Below, piece after piece: positions 17,184 through 24,540 of a stretch of DNA of 64,000 nt. Each line of letters starts with the position of its first letter. Within the stretch, counting starts at the first letter, position 1. The position numbers and the translations under genes were made by a program. The notes beneath the pieces were generated by a model. That model ran no database searches, had not been told where the DNA came from, and was given only the letters and a program-made list of their open reading frames with translations. Location: positions 55,070-119,069 of the forward strand of contig NZ_JAIVKX010000021.1 in the NCBI RefSeq assembly GCF_020524285.1, given 5' to 3'. Source of the DNA: Alloyangia pacifica. GTDB taxonomy: Bacteria > Pseudomonadota > Alphaproteobacteria > Rhodobacterales > Rhodobacteraceae.

Positions 17184-17420
17184 GCCCGGTCCTCCAAGTC
17201 CTGCGGTCCACACATTCAGCACGCCAGAACTCCGGCGGACCAAGCCTCCAGCGATCAACAACGCCACGGCTCCAGCACTCAAGCTCTCATCTTCTCAATG
17301 AGTTAAAAACTCAATATTTCAATATCTGCAGCATTCCGCCGATCCAGAAGTCCAGCAATGTTGCACTCATTTATTCCTTCTCTCCTTCTCTCCTTCTCTC
17401 CTGCGTTCCAGCACCTGCCG
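17184..17420 (-). promoter_or_regulatory. Upstream region of the virC1-like gene with repeated CCAG motifs
   Basis: Seven degenerate copies of (T/G)CCAG(C/A)A lie between 17216 and 17415 (for example 17271, 17351, 17408), with an AT-rich inverted repeat TGAGT-TAAAA-ACTCA at 17299-17313 and three perfect tandem copies of CCTTCTCT at 17376-17399. ParA promoters are often autoregulated through such repeats. No gene is present. Confidence 0.45.
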
Positions 17421-17614
17421 CGATTTTTTTGGTCCGGAGATTGCGCGCGGAGCGCACATGGGGCTGGGGGCCAAAAAATCGCACATTGGCCCTCTCCGCC
17501 TGGCGTGGGGCGGCACGCCCCACGCCAGGCACATCGGGACGGGTGTGATCCGCGGACGGCCCCGGCGGCAGCTCTCGCAGGGGCGAGATTGCCCCCTCCT
17601 GGCCTGCGGATCAC

Positions 17615-17719
17615 CGCGCCCTGCCTAAGTGACCCCGAAGGGTCACCGGGCGCGATACGGAGACCATGAAGGCTGTCCGGTTTCCGCAAGCGGAAATCCC
17701 CCGAAGGGGCGAAAACCGG
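17615..17719. other. Candidate oriT: nested hairpins upstream of virD1
   Basis: CGCGCCC (17615-17621) pairs with GGGCGCG (17648-17654) around an inner perfect stem GTGACCC/GGGTCAC (17629-17635, 17640-17646) with loop CGAA. A second structure follows: CCGGTTT/AAACCGG (17677-17683, 17713-17719) enclosing TTTCCGC-AA-GCGGAAA (17681-17696) and CCCC-GAA-GGGG. The cluster lies between the virC genes and virD1/virD2, where transfer origins of this family are found. No nick site can be named. Confidence 0.45.
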
Positions 17720-17804
17720 CCTTTATGGTCGGTTGGCTGGAACGGTATTGCGTTGTACATCTATAGAGCGTGTCTGAATTTTGATTGCTGCTTGAGGTTG
17801 CGAT

Positions 17805-18341
17805 ATGCCCCGCGGGCCCCGTCTCACCCACAAGGATATTGCCGAGATCAATCGCCTCCTGGGCGAGGGATTGTCCGAGGCCGAGATCGCCCGGCGTAGC
17901 GGCCGGTCGCGCCAGACGGTGGCGCGCGTGCGCAACCAGGCGGTCTCGTCGCACACCACGACCGAAGGCGCGGTGGTCGGCACCCGGGTCAGTGTCGAGG
18001 AATACGCGGCCTTCAAGGCGCTGATGGAGGCGGAGGGGCTGACGCCTTCGGACGGTATTCGCCGTCTCATGCGGCTGGCCGTCGGGGCGCTTGATCTGCG
18101 GGTCGAGGAGATCGAGGCCCTCGCGCAGAGCCGGCGCGAGCTCGTGGCGGTGGGGCGCAATCTCAATCAGATGACCCAGCTTGCGAACTCCGGGGGGCTC
18201 AAGTGGAACGTCCGGGACGGCAAGACCGTGGCGCAGCTCGACGCGCGGGTGGGAGACCTCACCGAGGCGCTGACCAATTTCATCAACGTGGCGCGCCGGC
18301 GGACGTTGGCGGATGTGGCCTTCCCGGAGGTGGATAAATGA
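17805..18341 (+). CDS. VirD1/MobC-like relaxosome accessory protein
   Basis: A 178-residue protein. The N-terminus holds a helix-turn-helix (DIAEINRLLGEGLSEAEIAR, then RSGRSRQTVARVRNQ), and the C-terminal half (VSVEEYAAFKALMEAEGLTPSDGIRRL ... RRELVAVGRNLNQMTQLAN) is the MobC/VirD1 pattern that helps melt oriT for the relaxase. Its TGA overlaps the ATG of the relaxase by four bases. It is the first gene of the virD operon, directly after the hairpin-rich candidate oriT. Confidence 0.8.
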   Translation: MPRGPRLTHKDIAEINRLLGEGLSEAEIARRSGRSRQTVARVRNQAVSSHTTTEGAVVGTRVSVEEYAAFKALMEAEGLTPSDGIRRLMRLAVGALDLRVEEIEALAQSRRELVAVGRNLNQMTQLANSGGLKWNVRDGKTVAQLDARVGDLTEALTNFINVARRRTLADVAFPEVDK

Positions 18342-20239
18342 GGGCGGGGTCGGGGTCGCTGTCGATCGAGGAGGCCGTTCTTGGCTATCCGCTCGAGGAC
18401 CTCGCGCGCCGCAGCCGGAGCGGCGGGACGGGCACGCGCGTGCCGGGCGCGGGGCATGGCAGCGTACAGGCCCGGTCCTTCCGGGCCTTTGCCGGCAACG
18501 CGCAGCGCTCGCCGCAGTCTGTGGTGAAGCGGATCCGGGCCGGGGGGTGCCATTCCAAGGAGGAGCTGACCCGCCAGCTCAACTACATCACCCGGGAAGA
18601 CGCGGCACATGCCACCTGGACGAACTTCGCCGGGGTGGACCGTGATCTTCGCCCCAACACTTTGTCGCGGGCGGTGGAGGATTGGTCTTCGTCCTGGCGC
18701 GGCGCCCCCCGGCGCGGGCACACCGACCACATCATTTTGAGCTTTCCCAAGGGCACAGGCATTGAGGCGGCCGAGGCGGTGGCGCGGGAGTGGGGGCAGG
18801 CAATCTTTGCCAGCGGCGACTATGGCGATCAGTGGCGCTATGTCGCCGCGGTGCACCGCGACCCGGATCACATCCATGCGCATTTTGTCGTCGACAAGGT
18901 CGGCTGCGACTGGGGCAACTTCCTGTCGATCAGCATGAAGTCGGATCTGAACTACGACGTGATGCGCGAGTGTCATGCCGAGCTCTCGCGGGCGCATGGC
19001 ATCGACATGGTGGCCTCCAACCGGCTGTCGCGCGGGATCATCGAAAACCCGCCGCGCGAGACCGAGTACCGCGCGGCGCATGACAGGACCGGTCGGGGGG
19101 ACCTGGTTCCGCCGCCGCCGATGTCGGATGCGGAGAGGGCGCACCGCCGCGCGGTGGTGCAGGACTTTGCGAGGCAGTATTCCAGTCTTGGTCTGCTCGC
19201 TTCGCTCTCCGGCCCTGGCAACGCTTTCATGGAAAAGCTGTCGCAGGCGTTCTTCGCGTCGGCGCAAACCCTTGAAGACGGAGGTCGTCTCATGCCCGAG
19301 GCAGACACCCTGATGCCACCGCAGACGCACGCCGCCGAACAGGCGGGGAGCTTTGATCCCGTCGCGGCCATGACGCAGGCGCGCGAGCAGTTGCTGGCCG
19401 AGGCGCGGGAGACCTGGGAGAGCATCCAGGCTATGGAGGCGGGGCCGGAGCGGGTGCGGATGGAGGCGGAGTTCTCCCGCACCAGCACCGAGCTTATGGC
19501 CGCCACCCAGGCCGATCCCTTCTTCAAGGACCACGCGTTGACGGCTGAGACGCGCGACGATTTCTTTGCGCATCTGACCTCCGCCTCGCTGCAGCACGTA
19601 CGGGACGGGCTCGAGGCGGAGGATCCGCGCATAGGCCAGATCGACAGCACGCTGGACGATCTGCGCGAGGCGCTGACCGCCGCGTTTGAGCCGGATGCGG
19701 ATCTTATGACGCAGCTTGGCACGACGCCCGAGGAGTTGGCGGAATACGCGGCGCAGGGGGACCACTCCCTGGCGCAGGCGGCGCTGTGGCAGGGCCGCAC
19801 GGAAAGTCTGGACGAAGGTGCCTCCGCGCGGCTGGCCGCGGTCTTGGAAGAGGGGCATCGGATCATCGACGGCGTGGCGGTGCCGCGGGACCTTGTCGAG
19901 CAGTTGGCGCTCGACCAGCTGCTGACCGTGGACAAGCACCACCAGCTTGCCGACGTGCCGGCCATCGAGAGCCTCGTCGATCGGATGGCGGATACGCTCT
20001 CGGATGAAGATCTGGGACGCGTGCTCGAGGGCGACAGCACCCCGCTGCAGGACGAAATCCGCGATCCCGCGGTTCGGGCGGCGGTCGCGGGCGAGCTGAA
20101 GAACGAAGCCGACCTAGTGGTGGGGCAGGGGGCCCGCGAGCGCGAGACCGTGGAGGCCTACCAGGCCATGGCGCAGGTCCGGCAGGCCGAGCTCGCGGCC
20201 GAGCAGGGATTGGGCATCGAGGACGGGCACGAGCTCTAA
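18338..20239 (+). CDS. virD2: VirD2-like MOB-P relaxase
   Basis: A 633-residue relaxase that nicks oriT and stays bound to the 5' end of the transferred strand. The likely catalytic Tyr is in RQLNYITRE (about residue 86), and the metal-binding histidine cluster is AAVHRDPDHIHAHFVVDKVG (H173, H178, H180, H182), the VirD2/MOB-P pattern. The motif DHIILSFPKGTG precedes it. The C-terminal third is acidic and helical and probably carries the secretion signal read by VirD4. It starts within the virD1 stop and is followed after 22 bases by virD4. Confidence 0.92.
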   Translation: MRAGSGSLSIEEAVLGYPLEDLARRSRSGGTGTRVPGAGHGSVQARSFRAFAGNAQRSPQSVVKRIRAGGCHSKEELTRQLNYITREDAAHATWTNFAGVDRDLRPNTLSRAVEDWSSSWRGAPRRGHTDHIILSFPKGTGIEAAEAVAREWGQAIFASGDYGDQWRYVAAVHRDPDHIHAHFVVDKVGCDWGNFLSISMKSDLNYDVMRECHAELSRAHGIDMVASNRLSRGIIENPPRETEYRAAHDRTGRGDLVPPPPMSDAERAHRRAVVQDFARQYSSLGLLASLSGPGNAFMEKLSQAFFASAQTLEDGGRLMPEADTLMPPQTHAAEQAGSFDPVAAMTQAREQLLAEARETWESIQAMEAGPERVRMEAEFSRTSTELMAATQADPFFKDHALTAETRDDFFAHLTSASLQHVRDGLEAEDPRIGQIDSTLDDLREALTAAFEPDADLMTQLGTTPEELAEYAAQGDHSLAQAALWQGRTESLDEGASARLAAVLEEGHRIIDGVAVPRDLVEQLALDQLLTVDKHHQLADVPAIESLVDRMADTLSDEDLGRVLEGDSTPLQDEIRDPAVRAAVAGELKNEADLVVGQGARERETVEAYQAMAQVRQAELAAEQGLGIEDGHEL

Positions 20240-20261
20240 GCAGACGGGAGGATCTCTTACG

Positions 20262-22022
20262 ATGATCCAGAATCTAGATACGGCGTGGCGCTATCCGCTC
20301 GCCGTGATTGGCGGTCTGCTGCCCGGCGGTTACATCGGCGCCATGCTCGCCACCATCTACGGCGCGCTCGTCTTCCGCGAGAGCTTGAGCAGCCTCGATC
20401 CGCTCGAGCCCTGGTTCCTGCGCTGGAGCTGGCCCACGCTTCAAGCCAATCCAGACGCCCTGCAGGTCATCTTCCTCATCAACGGTCTGGTGGCGCTAAG
20501 CCTGGTTGCCGTGGGGGTCGCCGGGGTCTACCGCGGCCGGCTCACCAGCTATGACAACGCGCATTTCCAGTCGCGGCGGGAGATGCGGCGCAACAAGATG
20601 GTCAAGCCGATCTCCGAGGAGGGGTTCGTCTTCGGCAAGACCACGGGGCCGGAAAAGCAGGGGCTCTACATCTCCGCCACGCCAAACCGGTTTCCGCATT
20701 TCATCATGGTGGCCCCGTCCGGGCGCGGCAAAGGTGTGGGCTTTGTCAGACCGAACCTTCTGCATCATGGCGGCAGCGCCATCGTGCTCGATGTGAAGGG
20801 CGAGAACTTCGAGAAAACCGCGATCCATCGCCAGAAGGGTCTCGGGAACCGCATCTGGTATTTCTCGCCCTTCGATTACGTGGAGACCGAAGGCGGGCCT
20901 TCGACCCGGACGCATCGCTTCAACCCACTGGCGCGGATCGCGGCCATTTCTGCGCCGGACCAGCAGTATACCGCGCTCAATATCCTGGCAGACCAATTCC
21001 TGGTTGTGCAGGGAGATGCGGCCAAAGGCTTCTACCAGGCCGGCAAGCGGCTCTTCGTCGCCTCCTGTCTCTTTGCCATCGAGCAGGGCCGGCCGAACCT
21101 CGGCTTTGCCAAGGAGATCTTCGGGGGCGGCGGCAAGACCGAGGAGACCTACCGCGAGTACGCCGAGATGACCGACATCCCCATCGTCGCGACGATCTTT
21201 TCCGAGATGGCGGGGATGAGCCAGAAGATCACCGACAGCTACCGCTCGGTGATCAATGGTGCCGGCTTCCAGCTCTGGGACGACCCTTCGGTGGTCCGTG
21301 CGACGCTGGAGAACGACTTCGATTTGACCAGTTTCCGCCGGGAGGCGCAGACGCTCTACATCACCACGCAATCCGAGCACCTGACCACGTTGGCGCCCCT
21401 CGTGCGACTGCTCTTCGCCGAGGGTATCGCGTCGCTGCAGCGCGCTGAGCCGGGTTCCGACGAGCCCTACACGGTCATGTTCCTGATGGACGAGTTCGAC
21501 CAGCTCGGGCGCCAGCCGCTGGTCGAAAACAGCATCAAGACGATCCGCTCCTTCGGCGGGCGCTTCTTCATCATCACCCAGTCGATTGCCGGTCTCGACA
21601 ACACCTCGCTCTATGGTGAGGCCGGGCGCCGCGCGCTTATGGCCGGCGCCGGGGTAAAAATATTTATGACGCCTCAGGAGGACCACACGGCGACGGTCCT
21701 GTCGGACATGCTGGGCAAACACACCGTGGTGTCGAAGACCGAAAGCCAGAGCCGTATTCGCGAGCTCGACGACAGCGCCAATATCAGTCGCCGCAGTGAA
21801 GAGCGGGCGCTGCTTTCGCCGGGCAAGCTCCTCCAGTTCCCGATCGACGAGGTGCTGATCCTGCCGGAGGGCCAGTATCCCATCAAGGCGCATCGGATCA
21901 CGTCCTACGAGGACCACCATTTCGGGCCGATTGAGGCGGCGCGACACGGGCACGCGCTGCCCTATCCGCCGCTGACCGCCAGGCCGAAGCGCAAGGTCGC
22001 GAGCCTGGCGCAGATTACGTAG
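20262..22022 (+). CDS. virD4: VirD4/TraG coupling protein, truncated by an in-frame amber codon
   Basis: A 586-residue membrane-anchored ATPase that hands relaxase-DNA to the VirB channel. Two N-terminal membrane segments (residues about 12-38 and 66-88) precede the Walker A region MVAPSGRGKGVGF (about 149-161) and the Walker B region VMFLMDEFDQLG (about 405-416). After TAG at 22020-22022 the same frame stays open for 66 more sense codons to TAG at 22221-22223, with third positions almost all G or C and plausible residues (ETCEHYGERFAEMRTRAEAK). So the gene was about 653 codons long and has lost a basic tail, unless the amber codon is read through. Confidence 0.9.
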   Translation: MIQNLDTAWRYPLAVIGGLLPGGYIGAMLATIYGALVFRESLSSLDPLEPWFLRWSWPTLQANPDALQVIFLINGLVALSLVAVGVAGVYRGRLTSYDNAHFQSRREMRRNKMVKPISEEGFVFGKTTGPEKQGLYISATPNRFPHFIMVAPSGRGKGVGFVRPNLLHHGGSAIVLDVKGENFEKTAIHRQKGLGNRIWYFSPFDYVETEGGPSTRTHRFNPLARIAAISAPDQQYTALNILADQFLVVQGDAAKGFYQAGKRLFVASCLFAIEQGRPNLGFAKEIFGGGGKTEETYREYAEMTDIPIVATIFSEMAGMSQKITDSYRSVINGAGFQLWDDPSVVRATLENDFDLTSFRREAQTLYITTQSEHLTTLAPLVRLLFAEGIASLQRAEPGSDEPYTVMFLMDEFDQLGRQPLVENSIKTIRSFGGRFFIITQSIAGLDNTSLYGEAGRRALMAGAGVKIFMTPQEDHTATVLSDMLGKHTVVSKTESQSRIRELDDSANISRRSEERALLSPGKLLQFPIDEVLILPEGQYPIKAHRITSYEDHHFGPIEAARHGHALPYPPLTARPKRKVASLAQIT

Positions 22023-22223
22023 GCGGAGGAGACGGTCGAGACCTGCGAGCACTACGGCGAGCGGTTTGCCGAGATGCGGACGCGGGCGGAGGCCAAGAGG
22101 AACAAGGGCGGGGAAAGCGGAGTGGCCTCCCGGCGGCGTCCCAAGCGGGCGGGCGCGACGGATTTGTCGAAGTTTGAGGATGCCGATGGGGGCGTGCAGA
22201 AGGAGGAGAGCGAGAAGGTCTAG
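22023..22223 (+). pseudogene. Severed C-terminal tail of virD4
   Basis: This open stretch continues the virD4 frame beyond the amber codon. It encodes 66 residues, charged and rich in Lys, Arg and Glu (AEMRTRAEAKRNKGGESG, later DLSKFEDADGGVQKEESEK), a composition common at coupling-protein C-termini. No ribosome site precedes it, so it is not a separate gene. The following 330 bases (22224-22554) show no gene; CCTGAAAAA occurs twice near 22276 and 22296 without further meaning that I can support. Confidence 0.75.
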
Positions 22224-22554
22224 GAAGCCTTTTCCCCGGTCGGCCGATCCTTCTGTCCTCACCGCCCACCGCCGGACCTGAAAAACGATCTTTGGCCCTG
22301 AAAAATGTACCTGCCGTGGGGATGGCATGAATTCTGTCACCGGGTCTCCGATGCGGCCGAATGGCGGCTACCATGGAGGAGCTAGGTAGTGTTTTGGGGG
22401 CGACAGATCCTTAGCGGGAAGGGGTGAAGAAACGACCGTACGCCCGTTTGGTCCGCTCCCCTATCGAGCTTCGGTTGTCGCCGTCATGTCAAAGACAAAA
22501 AAGCCCGAACCGGATGCGCGAGCGGCGTGCAGAACCGTCGAAAGCTGGCCCTTT

Positions 22555-23118
22555 CTAGGGCTGAAGGACAGCAGGCTGTTCGCGATCGGTACGGGGGGTT
22601 CGCTCGATCGTGGCGGGGTCGATTTCGCGCATTGTCAATTGAGCATTCACGCGCCGTGCAGCGGGTCCCGCGCGAAACCACTTCGAAGCGGAAGCGAGGT
22701 TAAAACGAGGACGGCGCTGGCCCTCTTTCGGCATGGAGGCCTCCATCACCACCTCGATCATCTCATCAATGCGGTATAGGCCGCCCGCGACGGGGAGGGG
22801 CATCTTGCGCTGCTGAAGGGCCTGACGCTTCACTTCGAGCTTTTCGGCAACATCTGCGAGACTCACCAGATCAGGGCGGACCTCGCGCAAGACAGTGCCA
22901 GCCGGCAGCGCTTTGATCAGCGCCCGCGCGGCGTCAAGGATCACGCTCTCTGCATCGTCCCCTTCGGCTTCCAGCTCTACACCCAGCAGGCCTGCATGAC
23001 CGGTGCCCACGAGAGCATCCTCGAAGCCCGCTTCGAAGACGGCGTCGGACAGCGCAAACGCATCGTGCTCACCTTCCGGGAGCGCGAAAACCAGTTCGAA
23101 TTCGATTTCTTCAGCCAT
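22555..23118 (-). CDS. Putative antitoxin with C-terminal helix-turn-helix (partner of HicA-like toxin)
   Basis: A 187-residue protein in two parts. Residues 1-70 (EIEFELVFALPEGEHDAF, SDAVFEAGFEDALVGTG, DAARALIKALPAG) form a small alpha/beta domain of a kind I associate with bacterial DNA-binding proteins carrying a D-A-x-F-E-A-G motif. Residues 80-125 are a helix-turn-helix (VSLADVAEKLEVKRQALQQR, MPLPVAGGLYRIDEMI). The ATG at 23118 overlaps the toxin stop by eight bases, so the two are coupled, toxin first. Binding and neutralising the toxin plus autorepression is inferred from the arrangement only. Confidence 0.55.
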   Translation of the reverse strand: MAEEIEFELVFALPEGEHDAFALSDAVFEAGFEDALVGTGHAGLLGVELEAEGDDAESVILDAARALIKALPAGTVLREVRPDLVSLADVAEKLEVKRQALQQRKMPLPVAGGLYRIDEMIEVVMEASMPKEGQRRPRFNLASASKWFRAGPAARRVNAQLTMREIDPATIERTPRTDREQPAVLQP

Positions 23119-23380
23119 CGGACTTTCCTTCGCCTTCTTTATCAAGCCTCACGCAGGCCAGAGCTTTCTGCCGGATCTTCTTCGCGAACTGCTGCGGGTT
23201 CTTGGGTGTCGACCAGACCGACATCTGGCAAAACTCGCCGCAGCGGCATTCCTTATCGTTCGCAGGGCACCGGAGGATCCCCCACGCGTGCCCTTTGCCT
23301 TCGATAAGAGCCCATCCCAGCTCTTCGAGCTCTTGGATGACGGTCTCGATTTCCTTCGACGTGTGCTTCTTTCTTGGCAC
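23111..23380 (-). CDS. HicA-like mRNA interferase, putative toxin
   Basis: An 89-residue basic protein starting at GTG (GGAG eight bases upstream). It follows the HicA layout: helix SKEIETVIQELEELGW, a strand with a single His in EGKGHAWGILRC where HicA has its catalytic His, and a closing helix region STPKNPQQFAKKIRQKAL. An insertion with four Cys (CPANDKECRCGEFC) is unlike ordinary HicA and could bind zinc. The next gene overlaps its end. The inverted repeat TTGTC-AATC-GACAA at 23404-23417 just upstream is a fitting operator. The toxin call is an inference from fold pattern and context. Confidence 0.55.
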   Translation of the reverse strand: MPRKKHTSKEIETVIQELEELGWALIEGKGHAWGILRCPANDKECRCGEFCQMSVWSTPKNPQQFAKKIRQKALACVRLDKEGEGKSDG

Positions 23381-23403
23381 TCAAGATACTCCGCTCGATT
23401 AAA

Positions 23404-23417
23404 TTGTCAATCGACAA
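23404..23417 (-). promoter_or_regulatory. Inverted repeat ahead of the toxin-antitoxin pair
   Basis: TTGTC and GACAA arms with a four-base spacer lie about 25 bases upstream of the GTG start, overlapping a TTGACA hexamer on the minus strand. This is where an antitoxin normally represses its own operon. Confidence 0.4.
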
Positions 23418-23542
23418 GATAAGCAATGAGCGAGCCCACTACTGCACCTCGTAGTCTGTCTCATCACGTCTCTGCAGCCGGTCCCTGGGACGTTCATCCG
23501 AGGGCTTTGCCCTTCAGGAGGCCGGGATACAGACGCGAAGGT

Positions 23543-23860
23543 CTAGGTCGTGGCCACGCTATCAGACGCGGCGCTTAGTGTCGGGATGGCCGACACATCG
23601 ACGTCGCGGGTTGCATGCCAGGCATCATAGGCCCCCTGCATCCTGATCCAGACCAGTGGCGCGGGGCCGAATAGCTTACCGAGCCGCACGGCGACTTCCG
23701 GGCTGACGGGCTTCCGTTCGGCCAGCAGGTCATGCAGGTGCTGACGCGATATCCCCAGAAGGCGCGCGATTTCGGACTTGGATTTCCCGGTCGCGGGGAT
23801 CACATCCTCGCAGAGCAGTTCGCCCGGATGCGTCGGGCAGCGGTTGGGGTTGCGGCTCAT
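23543..23860 (-). CDS. higA: HigA-family antitoxin (orphan)
   Basis: A 105-residue Xre-type protein: CPTHPGELLCEDVIPATGKSK, then the helix-turn-helix SEIARLLGISRQHLHDLLAE and SPEVAVRLGKLFGPAPLVWIRMQ, the standard HigA pattern. I take the ATG at 23860, which has GGAGG 12 bases upstream and lets the protein begin with the usual MSRNPNRCPTHPGE. A longer upstream frame runs through the remnant of higB in the wrong frame. HigA normally follows its toxin HigB; here only the last residues of HigB survive, so this antitoxin is probably a solitary regulator or a defence against related toxins. Confidence 0.85.
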   Translation of the reverse strand: MSRNPNRCPTHPGELLCEDVIPATGKSKSEIARLLGISRQHLHDLLAERKPVSPEVAVRLGKLFGPAPLVWIRMQGAYDAWHATRDVDVSAIPTLSAASDSVATT

Positions 23861-23930
23861 CCTCGCCTCCTCCGTGATATTGCTCGTAATCCTGCACATC
23901 GGAGTCGCCGTCGCGGAACTCGAAGGAAAT
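23861..23930 (-). pseudogene. Stump of HigB toxin (last ~23 codons)
   Basis: Immediately before higA, in the frame starting at 23930, the DNA encodes ISFEFRDGDSDVQDYEQYHG, the typical C-terminal strand of HigB (pattern R-I-T-F-x-F-x-D-G-D-A-x-x-V-D-Y-E-D-Y-H). Two stop codons (TAG, TAA) lie directly upstream, and nothing before them resembles HigB. The toxin's 5' part has been lost by deletion or rearrangement. Confidence 0.75.
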
Positions 23931-24047
23931 TTACTATGGGAGCTTCTTCCCGCGACCCACAACGCAATGCAGGGCCTCCTGCAAGCGTTCGAGAAGAACC
24001 TAGTGTTAACGCCACGGAGCCGATCAGGGCCGCGCGCGGTATAGGCA

Positions 24048-24308
24048 TCACGCCTTGCTGCGGTGGTGCCGAAGGACATTCGCAATCATCACGCCGCAAA
24101 AATAGCACATCATCGCGATGAAGAAGTAGGGGATGGCCAGCCCGGGTGTCGTGAAGGTCCGGGTGTCGAAAAGGCGGCCGATCGCCACAAGCAGCCCGAG
24201 AGGCACGAGTAAGGCGCCCAACCAAGTCGGCCATTTCCGAGGCCAGGTGAAGTGGCGAACCAGAAAACCGATGAGGGTCGGAAGATACAGCAACGTAAAT
24301 CTAAACAT
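24048..24308 (-). CDS. Small hypothetical membrane protein
   Basis: An 86-residue protein with two hydrophobic segments (FTLLYLPTLIGFLV; LGALLVPLGLLVAIG) and a third near the end (GLAIPYFFIAMMCYFCGVMIA). It begins with MFRFTLLY at the ATG at 24308, and its base composition is lower in GC than the surroundings. The frame is open further upstream, but that extension crosses the terminator-like hairpin. No family recognised; no clear ribosome site. Confidence 0.5.
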   Translation of the reverse strand: MFRFTLLYLPTLIGFLVRHFTWPRKWPTWLGALLVPLGLLVAIGRLFDTRTFTTPGLAIPYFFIAMMCYFCGVMIANVLRHHRSKA

Positions 24309-24402
24309 GGGGAGACAATTTTCTTTCCAAACCGGGCAACTCTGACCGTCAAGAATGCCGCTGACGAGATCCAGGAAAACCCAATTCTCCGATTCTAACG
24401 AT

Positions 24403-24430
24403 AAGGTGTGCCCATTTATGGGCACACCTT
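24403..24430. terminator. Perfect 12-bp hairpin downstream of virB11
   Basis: AAGGTGTGCCCA (24403-24414) and TGGGCACACCTT (24419-24430) flank the loop TTTA. It lies 110 bases beyond the last virB gene in the direction of transcription and could end that operon; no long T run follows on either strand. Confidence 0.6.
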
Positions 24431-24540
24431 GCTTTGCATCATACGAAGATGGCTGCCCCAGCGCACGGCCAACGCGCAAAATACCACCCGTAAGCATTAC
24501 CCTTCTTCACCATTGCGCAAGGCTCGTACCTGACCGCCCG

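Noticed and set aside
18167..19942. Long minus-strand frame across virD2
   Set aside because: Antisense to a certain relaxase gene, with composition typical of shadows and no ribosome site.
22270..22310. Repeated CCTGAAAAA as an IS21-type end
   Set aside because: Two short repeats without transposase or second end are not enough.
20496..22340. Long minus-strand frame across virD4
   Set aside because: Antisense to the coupling-protein gene and without domain or ribosome site.
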